This document shows positions 1-9,008 of a stretch of 11,112 bases of DNA, in pieces. This DNA is from Chloromonas sp. AAM2 (taxonomy: Eukaryota; Chlorophyta; Chlorophyceae; Chlamydomonadales; Chlamydomonadaceae). Positions within the stretch are counted from its first letter, which is position 1. Every line of letters starts with the position of its first letter. The DNA lies in contig QAXH01001694.1 of the NCBI GenBank assembly GCA_004335635.1, positions 1-11,112 of the forward strand. The letters are read 5' to 3'. Under the pieces are notes generated by a model. That model ran no database searches, was not told the origin of the DNA, and saw nothing but the letters and a program-made list of their open reading frames with translations. The translations under genes and the position numbers were made by a program.

Positions 1-72
1 GGCAGTGGTGCCATACCAGGCAGTGGTGCCATACCAGGCAGTGGTGCCATACCAGACAGTGGTCACAGACCA
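1..72. repeat. 18-bp tandem repeat
   Basis: Three exact head-to-tail copies of GGCAGTGGTGCCATACCA (1-18, 19-36, 37-54) and a degenerate fourth (55-72). It lies in the MCM7 intron downstream of exon 11 and continues off the window edge. Confidence 0.9.
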
Positions 73-290
73 GACAGGTGCAACGACCAACATCCATAGG
101 CGCTTCACCATTTTCGGGATCTGTTTTGAATCAGACGCATGGTGTGATTCAGCTTGTGGTTGTTGGATGCGCAACCACCTTGGATCAATCAGCTTTCCAA
201 CCTGACACAGGACGAGCACAGGTAGAAAAGGTGTGCAACATGTTTGCATGTCATGCCATGCATGATTGAGTTCAACATGTCGAGCCCTAC

Positions 291-3200
291 CTGAATGTAG
301 GTAGCTGTGAGCAGGCCTGCCCGCATGCCCCTGAAGCCGGTGATGGGCATGGGCAGGAAGATGCCTGTCAGGACAATCTGCATGGGGCAAGCACATGCAA
401 CACATGATCTGCATGGGCAGGAAGATGCCTGTCAGGACGATCTGCATGGGCCAAGCACATGCAACACAAGACTCAGATACCACACAACAGTACAAGGCAC
501 CGATCTGCTTGGTGCAGTACAGTTGGTTGCATGACGCAATATTATGGTACCGCAGACAGACGGATTAGTTGGATTGAAACACACTGGCATGGCTGTGTTG
601 GCCGGTGCATGCTACCAGGAAAGTAGCTAACTAGCACTAACTAACTAACTAACATATGCACAGCACATGCGCTCACACGTACACCGGCCTCGCCCCGTCT
701 GCCTGCTTGACGCTCCGGCCACGAACTAGAAACGTGCCGCTAACTGATCCCCTGTCGCTAACCAAGCCTCTGCCACCGACTGTCTCCCTGCCACTATTCT
801 CGCCCCCCTCATTGGCGCTGCCGCCCACTTCCTAGCTCCCTATCACTGACCTCGTCACCCTGCTTAGCGCTCCTGCAAATCTGTCCCCTGAACTGCACGC
901 TGATGGTGCGGGGAGTGGCGCCCTCGGGCACCTGAACAACGCCATGGAATCACGGTCGAGGTGAGGATTATGTGAGAACCGGACACAAACAGGATTTGAT
1001 ACATGACACAACAGAACAAGGGCACCTGAACAACGCAATGGAATCACGGTCGAGGTGAGGATCATGTGAGAACCGGACACAAACAGGATTTGATACATGA
1101 CACAACAGAACAAGGGCGCCTGAACAACGCAATGGAATCACGGTCGAGGTGAGGATCATGTGAGAACCGGACACAAACAGGATTTGATACATGATACAAC
1201 AGGAGGGCAACAGCAGGAGAGTGGCGTCATCTGGCACATGTGCAGCACAACAAGGTGAGGGTCAAGGTCGGGTAACGAGTAGGGCACGGTAGGGTCAGGG
1301 GTGAGCTTGCGAGTTAGAAGACATGTAGGACTGAGCAGGTCACGGTGTGTGAATGCTGGAGCGAATGAAGAAATCTAACTGGACATTGGATTGCATGGAA
1401 CCCCCCCCCGTTTTTCTCTCCCTACCCACCTTCCTTGCATCCCTGTCTTATGATTCCTTGTTCAAAACTGTCAGTGTCCAGACGTTCCTAATCCTGTGCT
1501 AGGCTAACCCTAGGCCAACCCTAACCCTAACCCTAAGCTAAACTTAGGCCAACCCTACCTCATCTGCTGCTTCCTGGATGCGGGCCTCCTGGTAGCGTGT
1601 GAACTTGGACCCACGTGTCTCGAGGGTGGGGGGCACCTGAGGGAACACATAGGGCACATGGCGGTGAGATTCCGGCACATGGCAGTGAGATTCCGGCACA
1701 TGGCAGTGAGATTCCGGCACATGGCAGTGAGATTCCGGCACATGCAGTGAGATTCCGGCACATGGCAGTGAGATTCCGGCACATGGCAGTGACATGGAAC
1801 TGGGATTTGAACACACGCATGGGTGTATGGGTGTATATTTGTACGGGTGTATATGTGTGTATGTATATGGACGCATGGGTGTACGGGTGTAAGAACTTGG
1901 GCTCCACACATGCAAGTATAGGTATGAGGGTATTTTCCGTGTAGTGAGCCCAGCAGGGGGTCCAGTACAGGCTCACACACACATGTCTCGACTAGGCATT
2001 GCTCTAGCTCGCTATCCACCCTGGTCAGAAGCAGCCAGCCACTCGCATCAAATCTAATCTCAAACTGTGTGCAACTAACTACTTGTACTGTTTATCAAAG
2101 ACAGTACGCACACATATCTACTTTTTTTACTCGCATCAATTTGATCTCAACTGCTGCACTCACATCACGCCCCTGCTTGGGCTTCTTCTTCCACTCAGCG
2201 CTCGTCTCAAGGGCGGAAAACTGACGACCAACCACCTGCACCAACAGAAAACAGAACATCTGTTACTATGTGAGCGCAAACGCATCAAACAACCTTGCCC
2301 ATGACCTGCTTTCCATGTATTCACGCATCCTTCACGTGGTAACTGTAACAGAGCAGCACAGGACACAAGCCTCAACTCAGACCTTGATTGGGTGCCATAA
2401 TGTTCTAATGAACATGGCCTGTGATGCATTCCATGTTCAGCCCTAACCTTACCTCCCCTCCTTACGCCAACCTTACTCCTTCTACACATGCTTGAAAATT
2501 GACAAAAGCCTAACTAACCCTAGGCGTGACTCACTTCTTGGTACACGTCATTGCCTGTCGCATGGCCTGTTCCTAACTCTAATTTCATTCTCGTCCTTCA
2601 CCTAACGCTACCCTACCCTACCCGAACCCTACCTAACTAGGTGTGCCTGTAACCCAACCTTAACCCTGGCCCTATGGCCCTAGGGAGGGAGTGCCGCACC
2701 TCCTGGTAGACCTCGTTGCCTGTAGAGTGGTCGGTGTACACTACCACTGTGGCTAGGGGCTTGACGTCTGTCACGTGCGTGATTACACCCTGAAACATGC
2801 AAGGTCACACTCTGTCAGGATAACAGATCATTCCAACAACAATGACCACAAGACAGTATATCACGAGTGACAGATGACCACACATGATGGTCCCAATTCT
2901 GCTTTTGCACGATGGAATCTGTTTTCGTCAATCTGGTCCCACTTTCGGCACGGGAATATTATAATTAAGGTATGTGGAATCAGCTTTGCCTGCATGGCGA
3001 GTGACGAACATGGCGTCCTTTACCTCTAACCCTAACCTAACCCTAACCTAACCCTAAATCAACCCTAACCCTAACCATGGCGAGGGAAAAACATGGCGTC
3101 CATCACCAGGTGTCTGATGAGCTGCACGCTAATGGCCTCCCGCCCACCCACGCTCACACCGTCACAGTCTCACACCCTCATACACACATGTACACTCTCT

Positions 3201-5733
3201 GTCCCAGGCTGCCTCACACTATCAAGCCCACACAACCCCTCCCTCACACCCTCTCACACCTTGAGTTTGACCAGGTGTCCGATGTGCTGTGCGCTGATTT
3301 GCCGAAGCTTGGTTACGGGTGTCTTGGTGCGCGGGAGGATGTACGGGTCAAAACGACGGAGCAGGGCTGGAGGCAGGGCGGCGGCCTGGTTGTTGGCCTG
3401 TAATCATTATAGGCGGAACAGGCACAGTTCAGATTGCGATAGGTTGTGATAGGAGCTGGACCGGTGGCAGGGGGCCGGCCTGGTTGTTGGCCTGTAAACC
3501 GACATATGGGGCCGCACCAACACTAAACATGACAGTAGGCACACTACTGTGATGGAAGGTGGAGGTGTTACATGCCCACTTTAGGCACCCAAGACACACT
3601 GCATGCACACAACGCACTACAGGCACAGAAACAGCACACTAGGCGTCCATGCATGCTAGGCACTTGAGGCACACTAGGCGTCCATGCATGCTAGGCACTT
3701 GAGGCACACTAGGCAAAAAAGCATACCAGCCCACCTGAGCCTGCGCCACGTTGACTCTCCTCTGCATGCACACAACCAGACACGCAGACAAGGCAATGAG
3801 CATGGTCTGGAGCGCATATGGTAATTCGATGATATTGTGTGCTAAGCAGCCTAAGGCACATACGAAATCGGATTGCAGGCCTGGGGCCCTGAACTGGATG
3901 GGCGGACAGCATGCCGGCGACCCTACCTGTCATCAGTTGCTCGCCCCACATATACACTCACACCTCACACTGTGGCACACACACACACACACACACATGC
4001 ACACACACACACGCACACGCACACACACACACACCTGTTGTGCCAGCACGTCCCAGATGTCAGGCTCCACTTGTGCGTCAGGACTAGGCACAAGTTTCTC
4101 TACCAGCTTGTCAGCAGCCTCAGCAAACAGGGAAACGTACCTGTACAGAACGGTATCAAAACCAGTACCAAAGATATCAACAAGCACCAATCAAAGCACA
4201 GACAGTGAAAGTGGACCTGTTGGAATGTACACAGTGCATGCTTCTGTCATGTGGGGGATACGTCCAAACTCATGCCACACATGGTCATGCATACTGCAGG
4301 AGCTGGTGTTTCACAAGCCAGTGACTCTACCACACAATCACCTCGGCTTCCCAGAAACAGGTGACCTTCTGCGTACATATGCATATCTGGAATTGCAGAC
4401 CCGCCTCCTGACCTCTGTCATGCCACTTCCATGCACAGCAGCACCTACCGTGCGGTGTTGTTCTCACAGCGGCTCGTGAATTGGGACTCAGCAGGACGCG
4501 TCTCAAAGTACTGCAGTGCATGAGGCGCACGCGTCACATGGAGCACATGGCACACATGGCACCCGGGGTAATGCAGCCCATGGCATGCATGGGACACATG
4601 GGACGCATGAGGCACATGAGTCACATGGAGCACATGGAAGACATGGGATACAAAGCAATGCAGCCCATGACATACATGGGACGCATGGGACGCATCAGGC
4701 ACACGAGTCACATGGAGCACATGCGACACAATGTAGTACAGCGCATGGGACAGCATGAACATCATGTCTGGGCACTTGGGACCCCCTAAGCAGAAAATGA
4801 GCATGATGTCTGTAAAGCCTTGAGCATCATATCTATGCCATGACGATTATATTGCAAACTTCTCACCTGTTCGACATCATCCAGGTCAATGGCAAGGGTG
4901 CGCAGCTCACGGTCAGCAATGCGTTGCTGCATCAGAAACGGTCAGTAACGCACACATGCTGATCATGTGAACCATGAGGGCACGCAGTGCGCATGGGCTG
5001 AGGTGGGCAGTTTGCATGGTGTACACACTACACAGCATGCCATGAGGATGTGTTCATCAAGTGACCATGCATGCATGGGGTCCCCCGGAACAGTTATCTG
5101 GGGTGGTGACAATGCATGCAGACAGGGATGCAGACATGCAAGTTGAGGGCAAGGACACAGGCAGGCAAGCAGGCAGGTAGGTGAGTGAGGGTCAAACAGG
5201 CTGCAGGGATGGTCAGTTTGATTGGTTGCCATTTGAATGCCCATTGCCCACTGCTGCGCCCCTCATTGCGACCGTGCTACACGCAACTTGAGCTTCAGCT
5301 CACGTTAGCAGTCTGTCTGGCCTGTTCCATGCATGGTGTCTTGACAATGGCATGTGCAAGCCAAGGGAGGTTTACCAACCGTGCTGGGCAGCCTCTTCTT
5401 GCATGCATGGCATGCTGGCATGGTGCAGAAATGCGCCAATCTATGCATCCATGCATGCATCCAGAAGCCTACACTGCCTTTCGTCTGCATGCCTGCTATC
5501 CTCAGCCTTCCCGCCTGACATGCTGCCCCTCACCAGCAGCTGCATGTACTTGGCCTCTGCATTGTCACTGTACGGGTCTCGGAAGTTCACCAAAAAATCG
5601 GTACAGCTCGCTGCAAGGCAATGGGTCGCGAAAAGGTCAAGTCTGAACTGTGCGGATGAGCGAGCCTTTCTTGGCCATAGATGAGCTTATACCCACCCCT
5701 CTCATCATCATACACGACATCCATAGGCGCCAT
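291..5733 (-). CDS. MCM7: MCM7, replicative helicase subunit, 5' part (11 exons, partial)
   Basis: MCM7 is one of six subunits of the nuclear MCM2-7 helicase that is loaded at origins and unwinds DNA in S phase. Exons read on the minus strand: 5733-5697, 5610-5534, 4926-4867, 4510-4449, 4140-4035, 3397-3260, 2789-2700, 2235-2164, 1636-1559, 931-851, 377-291. All junctions are GT-AG and phases match (intron 1 phase 1, intron 4 phase 2, the rest phase 0), giving 296 codons without a stop. Recognisable family segments in order: TDFLVNF (16-22), DLDDVEQ (52-58), RYVSLFAEA (79-87), LPPALLRRFDPYI (122-134), HIGHLVKLKGVITHVTDVKP (152-171), LETRGSKFTRYQEARIQEA (219-237), VPEGATPRTISV (241-252), GDEIVLTGIFLP (265-276). 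These match the N-terminal A, zinc and OB subdomains of MCM7 rather than MCM2-6. The AAA+ domain should lie beyond position 1. The ATG is supported by an in-frame TGA at 5814-5812 with no ATG between. Oddity: the zinc-ribbon cysteines are missing. Small terminal exon errors are possible. Confidence 0.93.
348..468. repeat. 64-bp duplication spanning the acceptor of MCM7 exon 11
   Basis: Bases 348-404 recur at 412-468 with two mismatches. The first copy contains the real exon 11 start (377) and its CAG. The second contains CAG plus a partial exon start at 441 reading IVLTGIFLPM before diverging. The partial copy is on the 5' side of the exon in the direction of transcription. Confidence 0.9.
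630..655. repeat. CTAA tetranucleotide tract
   Basis: A short run of ACTAACTAACTAACTAAC-type units lies within MCM7 intron 10. Nothing else is recognised in that intron beyond the duplicated exon 11 edge. Confidence 0.7.
927..1203. repeat. 94-bp tandem repeat (3 copies) overlapping the MCM7 exon 10 acceptor
   Basis: Units begin at 927, 1021 and 1115, an exact 94-base period with few mismatches. Each carries, on the minus strand, the acceptor-like TTGTTCAG followed by GTGCC or GCGCC. Only the first copy joins the coding exon (931-851). The other two are upstream in the intron. Confidence 0.92.
1506..1557. repeat. Telomere-like CCCTAA tract at a splice donor
   Basis: Imperfect CCCTAA/ACCCTA units run up to the donor of MCM7 intron 9. 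On the transcribed strand the intron begins GTAGGGTTGG and continues with TTAGGG repeats. It is interstitial, not a chromosome end, since MCM7 coding sequence lies on both sides. Confidence 0.85.
1660..1797. repeat. 21-bp minisatellite upstream of MCM7 exon 9
   Basis: Six units of GGCAGTGAGATTCCGGCACA plus T occur at 1660, 1681, 1702, 1723, 1744 (20 bases) and 1764, followed by a partial unit. It lies 23 bases from the exon 9 acceptor at 1637. Being close to a multiple of three, it creates false open frames in several registers. Confidence 0.92.
1815..1895. repeat. Degenerate GGGTGTA-rich tract
   Basis: Repeated GGGTGTA, TGTATATG and ACGGGTGTA words without a fixed period, in MCM7 intron 8. 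This explains the tyrosine- and threonine-rich open frames on both strands. Confidence 0.6.
2041..2155. repeat. Diverged copy of the start of MCM7 intron 8
   Basis: The 27 bases at 2041-2067 resemble 2129-2153 (both begin ACTCGCATCAA and share TCTCAA-CTG). The latter is the first part of intron 8, just after its GTGAGT donor. This is another local duplication at an exon boundary. Confidence 0.6.
2440..2690. repeat. Degenerate telomere-like DNA in MCM7 intron 7
   Basis: Scattered CCCTAA, CCCTAC and AACCTTA words fill much of this part of the intron, with the densest run at 2583-2670 close to the exon 7 donor at 2699. On the transcript they read as TTAGGG-like units. Confidence 0.6.
2535..2558 (-). 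pseudogene. Partial copy of the MCM7 exon 7 3' edge
   Basis: The minus strand reads TGNDVYQE followed by a perfect GTGAGT donor, against TGNEVYQE and GTGCGG in the real exon (ending at 2700). The substitutions are at third positions or conservative. It lies in the downstream intron and has no matching acceptor, so it looks like a decaying duplicate. Confidence 0.75.
3025..3077. repeat. Telomere-like CCCTAA tract in MCM7 intron 6
   Basis: Alternating CCCTAA and CCTAAC units (about eight). The tract is flanked by two similar words, CATGGCGTCCTTTACC at 3009 and CATGGCGTCCATCACC at 3092, suggesting it sits inside a local duplication. Confidence 0.85.
3101..3139 (-). pseudogene. Partial copy of the MCM7 exon 6 3' edge
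   Basis: The minus strand reads EAISVQLIRHLV against RQISAQHIGHLV in the real exon (3397-3260). It lies downstream of that exon within intron 6. No acceptor joins it to an open frame. Confidence 0.7.
3451..3494 (-). pseudogene. Partial copy of the MCM7 exon 6 5' edge
   Basis: From 3491 the minus strand reads ANNQAGPLPP after TTACAG, against ANNQAAALPP at the real exon start (3397), then it diverges. TTACAG, the acceptor side, is duplicated as well. It lies upstream of the real exon. Confidence 0.8.
3636..3714. repeat. 35-bp tandem duplication
   Basis: Bases 3636-3670 and 3671-3705 are identical, starting ACACTAGGCGTCCATGCATG, with a third start at 3706. It lies in MCM7 intron 5. Confidence 0.92.
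3976..4034. repeat. AC/GT microsatellite that forms the MCM7 intron 5 donor
   Basis: A nearly pure AC run (59 bases with a few T and G interruptions). Exon 5 ends at 4035, so on the transcript the intron begins CAG then GTGTGTGTGT. The splice donor is the first repeat unit. Confidence 0.9.
4516..4760. repeat. 9-bp minisatellite with an 87-bp higher-order repeat
   Basis: Degenerate 9-base units (types ACATGGGAC, GCACATGGA) fill the 5' side of the MCM7 exon 4 acceptor (4511). The word GTCACATGGAGCACATG starts at 4533, 4620 and 4707, an exact 87-base spacing. The array produces open frames rich in H, G and M on the plus strand, which I regard as artefacts. Confidence 0.85.
4939..4952 (-). repeat. 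Short copy of the MCM7 exon 3 5' edge
   Basis: ACGGTCAGTAACGC resembles ACGGTCAGCAATGCG within exon 3 (4909-4923), about 30 bases upstream of it in transcription order. It is short enough that chance cannot be excluded. Confidence 0.4.
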
Positions 5734-5957
5734 CCTGTTTGTCTGCGTGAGTACCGCGCAAGAACAATTCCGATCTGCGAACTTTGAATCGTCAGTAAGC
5801 GAAGCGCGTGCTCAGTCAAGTCCGTGATAGGTCGATTACCGTTAATGTAATCACCAAGTCACTGCTCAAGGCTGCAGGGCAATGCCGGGAACGGTCTTGG
5901 CCAAACCCAAAGGCTCAAACATTTGAATTGCAGCCGTTTCTCATGCCCGGCTTTTCA
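5734..5957 (-). promoter_or_regulatory. MCM7 5' leader and proximal promoter region
   Basis: This stretch lies immediately upstream of the MCM7 ATG. In the ATG frame it is open only back to a TGA at 5814-5812, and there is no upstream in-frame ATG. I see no clear TATA box and no good E2F site (TTTSSCGC), although MCM genes in plants and animals are commonly E2F-regulated. Transcription start cannot be placed from the sequence. Confidence 0.4.
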
Positions 5958-6362
5958 TCAGGGGGCAAGGCTGAGGCTCCTCGCCAGCGGCCTGTCGCGA
6001 TGCGGATGAGTGGATGGGTAGAGGTCCAGACACCCTGTTAGGCCATGGCAACGACAATGGCCCAGTTGGTACTCGTGGGCGTTGCTGTTGCCTTGCACAA
6101 CGTCTAGGAGGCTGAGGGAGGCTGGAAAGTGATGAGGCGAGTCTAAAGCTGGATCATAATCGTTGTCAAACCAACGACACAGCAGGAACCGTGAGAAGAT
6201 AAACTTGGTCAAGTCATATATGGACCGTGCGAAACTGATCATAGGCATGGCACAGCTGATTGTAGTATAAGATTCGCTTAAGCACTCATCACTTACACCT
6301 TTGCGGAGGGTATGACCTAGTACATCGTGTTTCCGCAGGCCGCTTTCTTTATTATTTTTGTA
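5958..6362 (-). other. Unrecognised open frame of 134 codons
   Basis: On the minus strand the frame is open from just after a TGA at 6365-6363 to a TGA at the 5958 end. The first ATG is at 6248, giving 96 residues (start MPMISFARSIYDLTKFIF). The composition looks moderately protein-like, with segments such as RFLLCRWFDNDYDPALDS, but no motif or family is recognised. It could be a terminal exon of the upstream gene, a decayed element, or chance. It lies about 225 bases upstream of the MCM7 start. Confidence 0.2.
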
Positions 6363-6512
6363 TCAGTCACGATCGGTTGCGCCTCAGTCTAGGTGCACAT
6401 GATTGGGCCCAATCTCAACACAGACAGCAACCAGGGTTCGCACACGGGTGCTTGGTTGCAAGACACAAGCATTACCTTTGTGATGATAGCAGCAGCACAG
6501 TGAGGATCATAG

Positions 6513-6555
6513 CTACAAAAAGAATGCTTCCCACTCACACTACAAAAAGAATGCT
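6513..6555. repeat. 16-bp direct repeat
   Basis: CTACAAAAAGAATGCT occurs at 6513-6528 and 6540-6555. Nothing else is recognised nearby. Confidence 0.8.
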
Positions 6556-6765
6556 GTTATGTTACATGTTGATGGAGCGCAGGACATGTGTGCATGGCGT
6601 CCATGTGCCCACGTGCAAGACATGATATTGCAAGCAAGTTTGACAAGTGCCTGGCAGCGCCAGTTGAATCATGGAGCTTTCACCAGTGTGCATGTGTTGT
6701 CGCTGCTGCTAGTGAAGTCGCATCTAACTAATGCCAATGCACAAAAACGACCTGGCCTACATAAA

Positions 6766-6829
6766 AAACGTGTGCTACATAAAAAAACATGTGCTTGGTC
6801 CGATTGGTTTTTTTATGTAGCACACGTTT
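6766..6829. repeat. Perfect 23-bp inverted repeat with 18-base loop
   Basis: The left arm (6766-6788) and right arm (6807-6829) are exact reverse complements; the left arm starts AAACGTGTGCTACAT. The stem could fold in RNA from either strand. A related direct copy (CTACATAAAAAACGTGTG) precedes at 6757. It could be a foldback element or a small-RNA precursor; neither is shown. Confidence 0.9.
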
Positions 6830-8595
6830 CTGCGGAGGTGCCCAACACTGCAGACTGTGCAAAGCACATTTTGCTCGCATCAAAGCTTTTGTCAGCCAGT
6901 TCGGCATCCACTCCATCATCGTCAGTTCCATGCAGCAGCTGGGTGATTCTCGAGCCTTAAAAGGCAATTTTACATCAGGGAAGCCGTCACATGACACGGG
7001 TCGGGATGTGTACCGCCCTGACCTACCCTGAGAAAGAAGTTCAAAGTTCGCGATTTTTGAGCCTTGGATGTGACAAGTGCCCTTGCAACCTCTTGCTGGC
7101 TTCTGCTTCAGTCCAGCCTGCTGATACACTTGACTGGCTCACTCATTAACAACGAGCTTTGCACACTCGTTCCAATCTCATCTCTACATCGCCGATTGCA
7201 CGGATGCGCTTGGCAAAGGTACAGATACCAGCACGACATCGCTGATAGAATGATTAACTGCCTGTGCTGCTTTAGCGAGTGTGGTGTTGGATGCGTGTGG
7301 TGTGCTGTGCCGCTTGACGTGTGCTGGCATGTTGCATGGCCAGCAACTTCAGCTACGGTGCGTGTGGTGGTGCACTTAAAGGCGGCATGACTGCTGATCC
7401 GCTAGTACAATGACTCCTTCCTGATTTGGATGTGCTTCCCAGTCAACTTATTTCTGTCTGGTGAGCGTGAAGCATGTGAGCATGTCGACTCAGCTGTCGA
7501 CGTTGAGACACACAACCAAAAAACACGCGCAAAGTCAAGTCCGTAACCCGCGTTGCTTGATCGCTGTTGACCCTGTTTCCACAATTTCCCCGTCTCAGCA
7601 CTGACGCCAGTGCAGTTCTTGGAAACTGTCCCAGAACTGGCAAACGTCTTTTTTTGGGTCGTCATGACTGTACGTTACAGAGTTGCTCTACACGTCTGGC
7701 TATGTGACTACAGTGACCGAGAATGTGACTACAACACATCGCAAACAGCCGTAAACAGCAAATTCAGTACAAGAGAAGGCAGTACATTGTAACAAAAGCG
7801 CGCAGGCGAGGTGCAGTGCAGTACAAACCTGGAAATAACGCTCTCTCCACCTCCCCATCTAAGCTATACAGCCTACCAACCTAGCCACAAACTACACTAG
7901 ACACACCTGAACTATCAACCGCGCAAGAAGATCCGAACCTAACAGATAACTAACAGTAACGCTCCTAGCTCTGCCAAGATGTAAAGATGAGAAACTGGGG
8001 CAACTCGCCTTCAAGTTAGCCATATCTAACCCTAAACTCGCACCCGCTGGATGTGTTGCTCTCCACTTCACACACCCTGCCCATCAAATCTATACATCAG
8101 GCGACAGCAACTGCTCCAGCACCGTAAAAAGGCACAAGGCTTGCCAAGAATCGCAGACCAAACGATTCGTCCTGTGCTGCTGTGCTTGCATCTGGGATTC
8201 TTTGATCATATACGTTCATCAACACGCATATCTTGGGAGGTCCAACATGACCCCTTGCAAATGTAACAGACCAATGCACTCTAAGGCGCAGCATGTTGAC
8301 GTACGTTGAGCTTGAAGCAGCTCTTTGTTAGCACTCTTTGGCAAGTGCTCGGCACACCTAACAAGAGACAGTCAACATTTCCAGTATGACAGCCCTAGTC
8401 TTGCCAGAGGCACGTCAGTTGCAACTTCTCGCCCGAACACACCGACATGTCAATTGTAATCCTAGCCCTACAAGTAAACCTAGCTGCAGCTAGATAGCCA
8501 CACACTGGCCTGTTGATAGCCATGCATGGGGTGTGTTCATCCCTGGGCTGCGATTCCATCACACAAGTAATGTCGCAGGTTGGCCAAATGAACGT

Positions 8596-8643
8596 CATGC
8601 ATGAGTGACGCCATGCATGAGTGACACCATGCATGAGTGAACG
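8596..8643. repeat. 16-bp tandem repeat
   Basis: Three units of CATGCATGAGTGACGC-type sequence at 8596, 8612 and 8628. The surrounding DNA (8515-8880) is generally rich in CATGCATG and CATGCAGC words. Confidence 0.9.
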
Positions 8644-8930
8644 CCATGCAAAACACATACAACTCTGCGCCGCACCCAGTGTGTGCTCAAACCATGTACT
8701 GCAGCCATGGCCTTCGACCAATGTACCATCCCAGAGCTCTTACCATGCAGCATGCCATGTACCATGCAGCAGCCTGATGAGAAGCCAACACCCTCTAACT
8801 CATGACGTGGGTGAAAGGTCATGAGATTTGCATGCCACTGGCTGGTGCATGGCATGGAATACAGCCCCATGTGCAAGTCCTCCAGACTCGCTGCCACCTC
8901 CTTGCATGCTCTCTCCATGATGCAGCTCAC

Positions 8931-8985
8931 CCAACTGCCCTCTGCTTTCTCCGTCCATGCCCACCCCTGGTTTTCTGGCGCCATC
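8931..8985 (-). other. Candidate exon, possibly of the Tudor-like gene
   Basis: A 55-base minus-strand segment lies between GTGACAG (acceptor) and GTGAGC (donor). In one frame it reads DGARKPGVGMDGESRGQL plus one base. It begins in phase 0 and ends in phase 1. The Tudor-like exon ending at 9651 stops in phase 1, so at least one more exon would be needed between them. A degenerate copy lies just upstream at about 9009-9062, as seen around the more secure exons. No family is recognised. Confidence 0.25.
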
Positions 8986-9008
8986 CTGTCACCAGATGTC
9001 TGAAAATG

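Larger units (their letters stand above)
2164..2789 (-). other. MCM7: MCM7 exons 7 and 8: zinc-ribbon region without cysteines
   Basis: Exon 7 (2789-2700) encodes GVITHVTDVKP, then VYTDHSTGNEVYQE. Exon 8 (2235-2164) encodes VVGRQFSALETSAEW followed by a lysine-rich stretch ending KQGRD. MCM7 proteins normally carry C-x2-C after the VKP-x-Tyr-Thr region and a second cysteine pair after F-x-P-L. By alignment from memory with human MCM7 (YTCDQCGAE and FMPLIMCPSQEC), the four positions are here D180, T183, S202 and K207. Flanking residues (VKP, YT, GNEVYQE, GR-F--L) are conserved, so the register seems secure. Exon 7 ends at a weak donor (GTGCGG) and exon 8 at an ideal one (GTGAGT). Confidence 0.8.

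Noticed and set aside
927..1203. CRISPR-like array
   Set aside because: Units are contiguous with no unique spacers, and the setting is a eukaryotic intron.
1544..2019. Overlapping minus-strand frames of 123-154 codons with repeated PESHCHV-like peptide
   Set aside because: These are readings of the 21-bp minisatellite and the GGGTGTA tract; only 1559-1636 is coding, as MCM7 exon 9.
3025..3077. True telomere end
   Set aside because: The tract is short, imperfect and flanked by MCM7 exons on both sides.
3751..4479. Longest plus-strand open frame (242 codons)
   Set aside because: It is antisense to MCM7 exons 4 and 5 and runs through the AC microsatellite, giving a Thr-His run. The minus-strand homology is decisive.
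6830..6960. Minus-strand segment reading ITQLLHGTDDDGVDAELADK as an exon
   Set aside because: The acidic reading looks protein-like, but it has only an AAG acceptor, no good donor, and no family match, so I did not annotate it.
7402..7665. Minus-strand frame (87 codons) as a gene
   Set aside because: No recognisable motif, no supported splice partners, and opposing frames of similar length exist.
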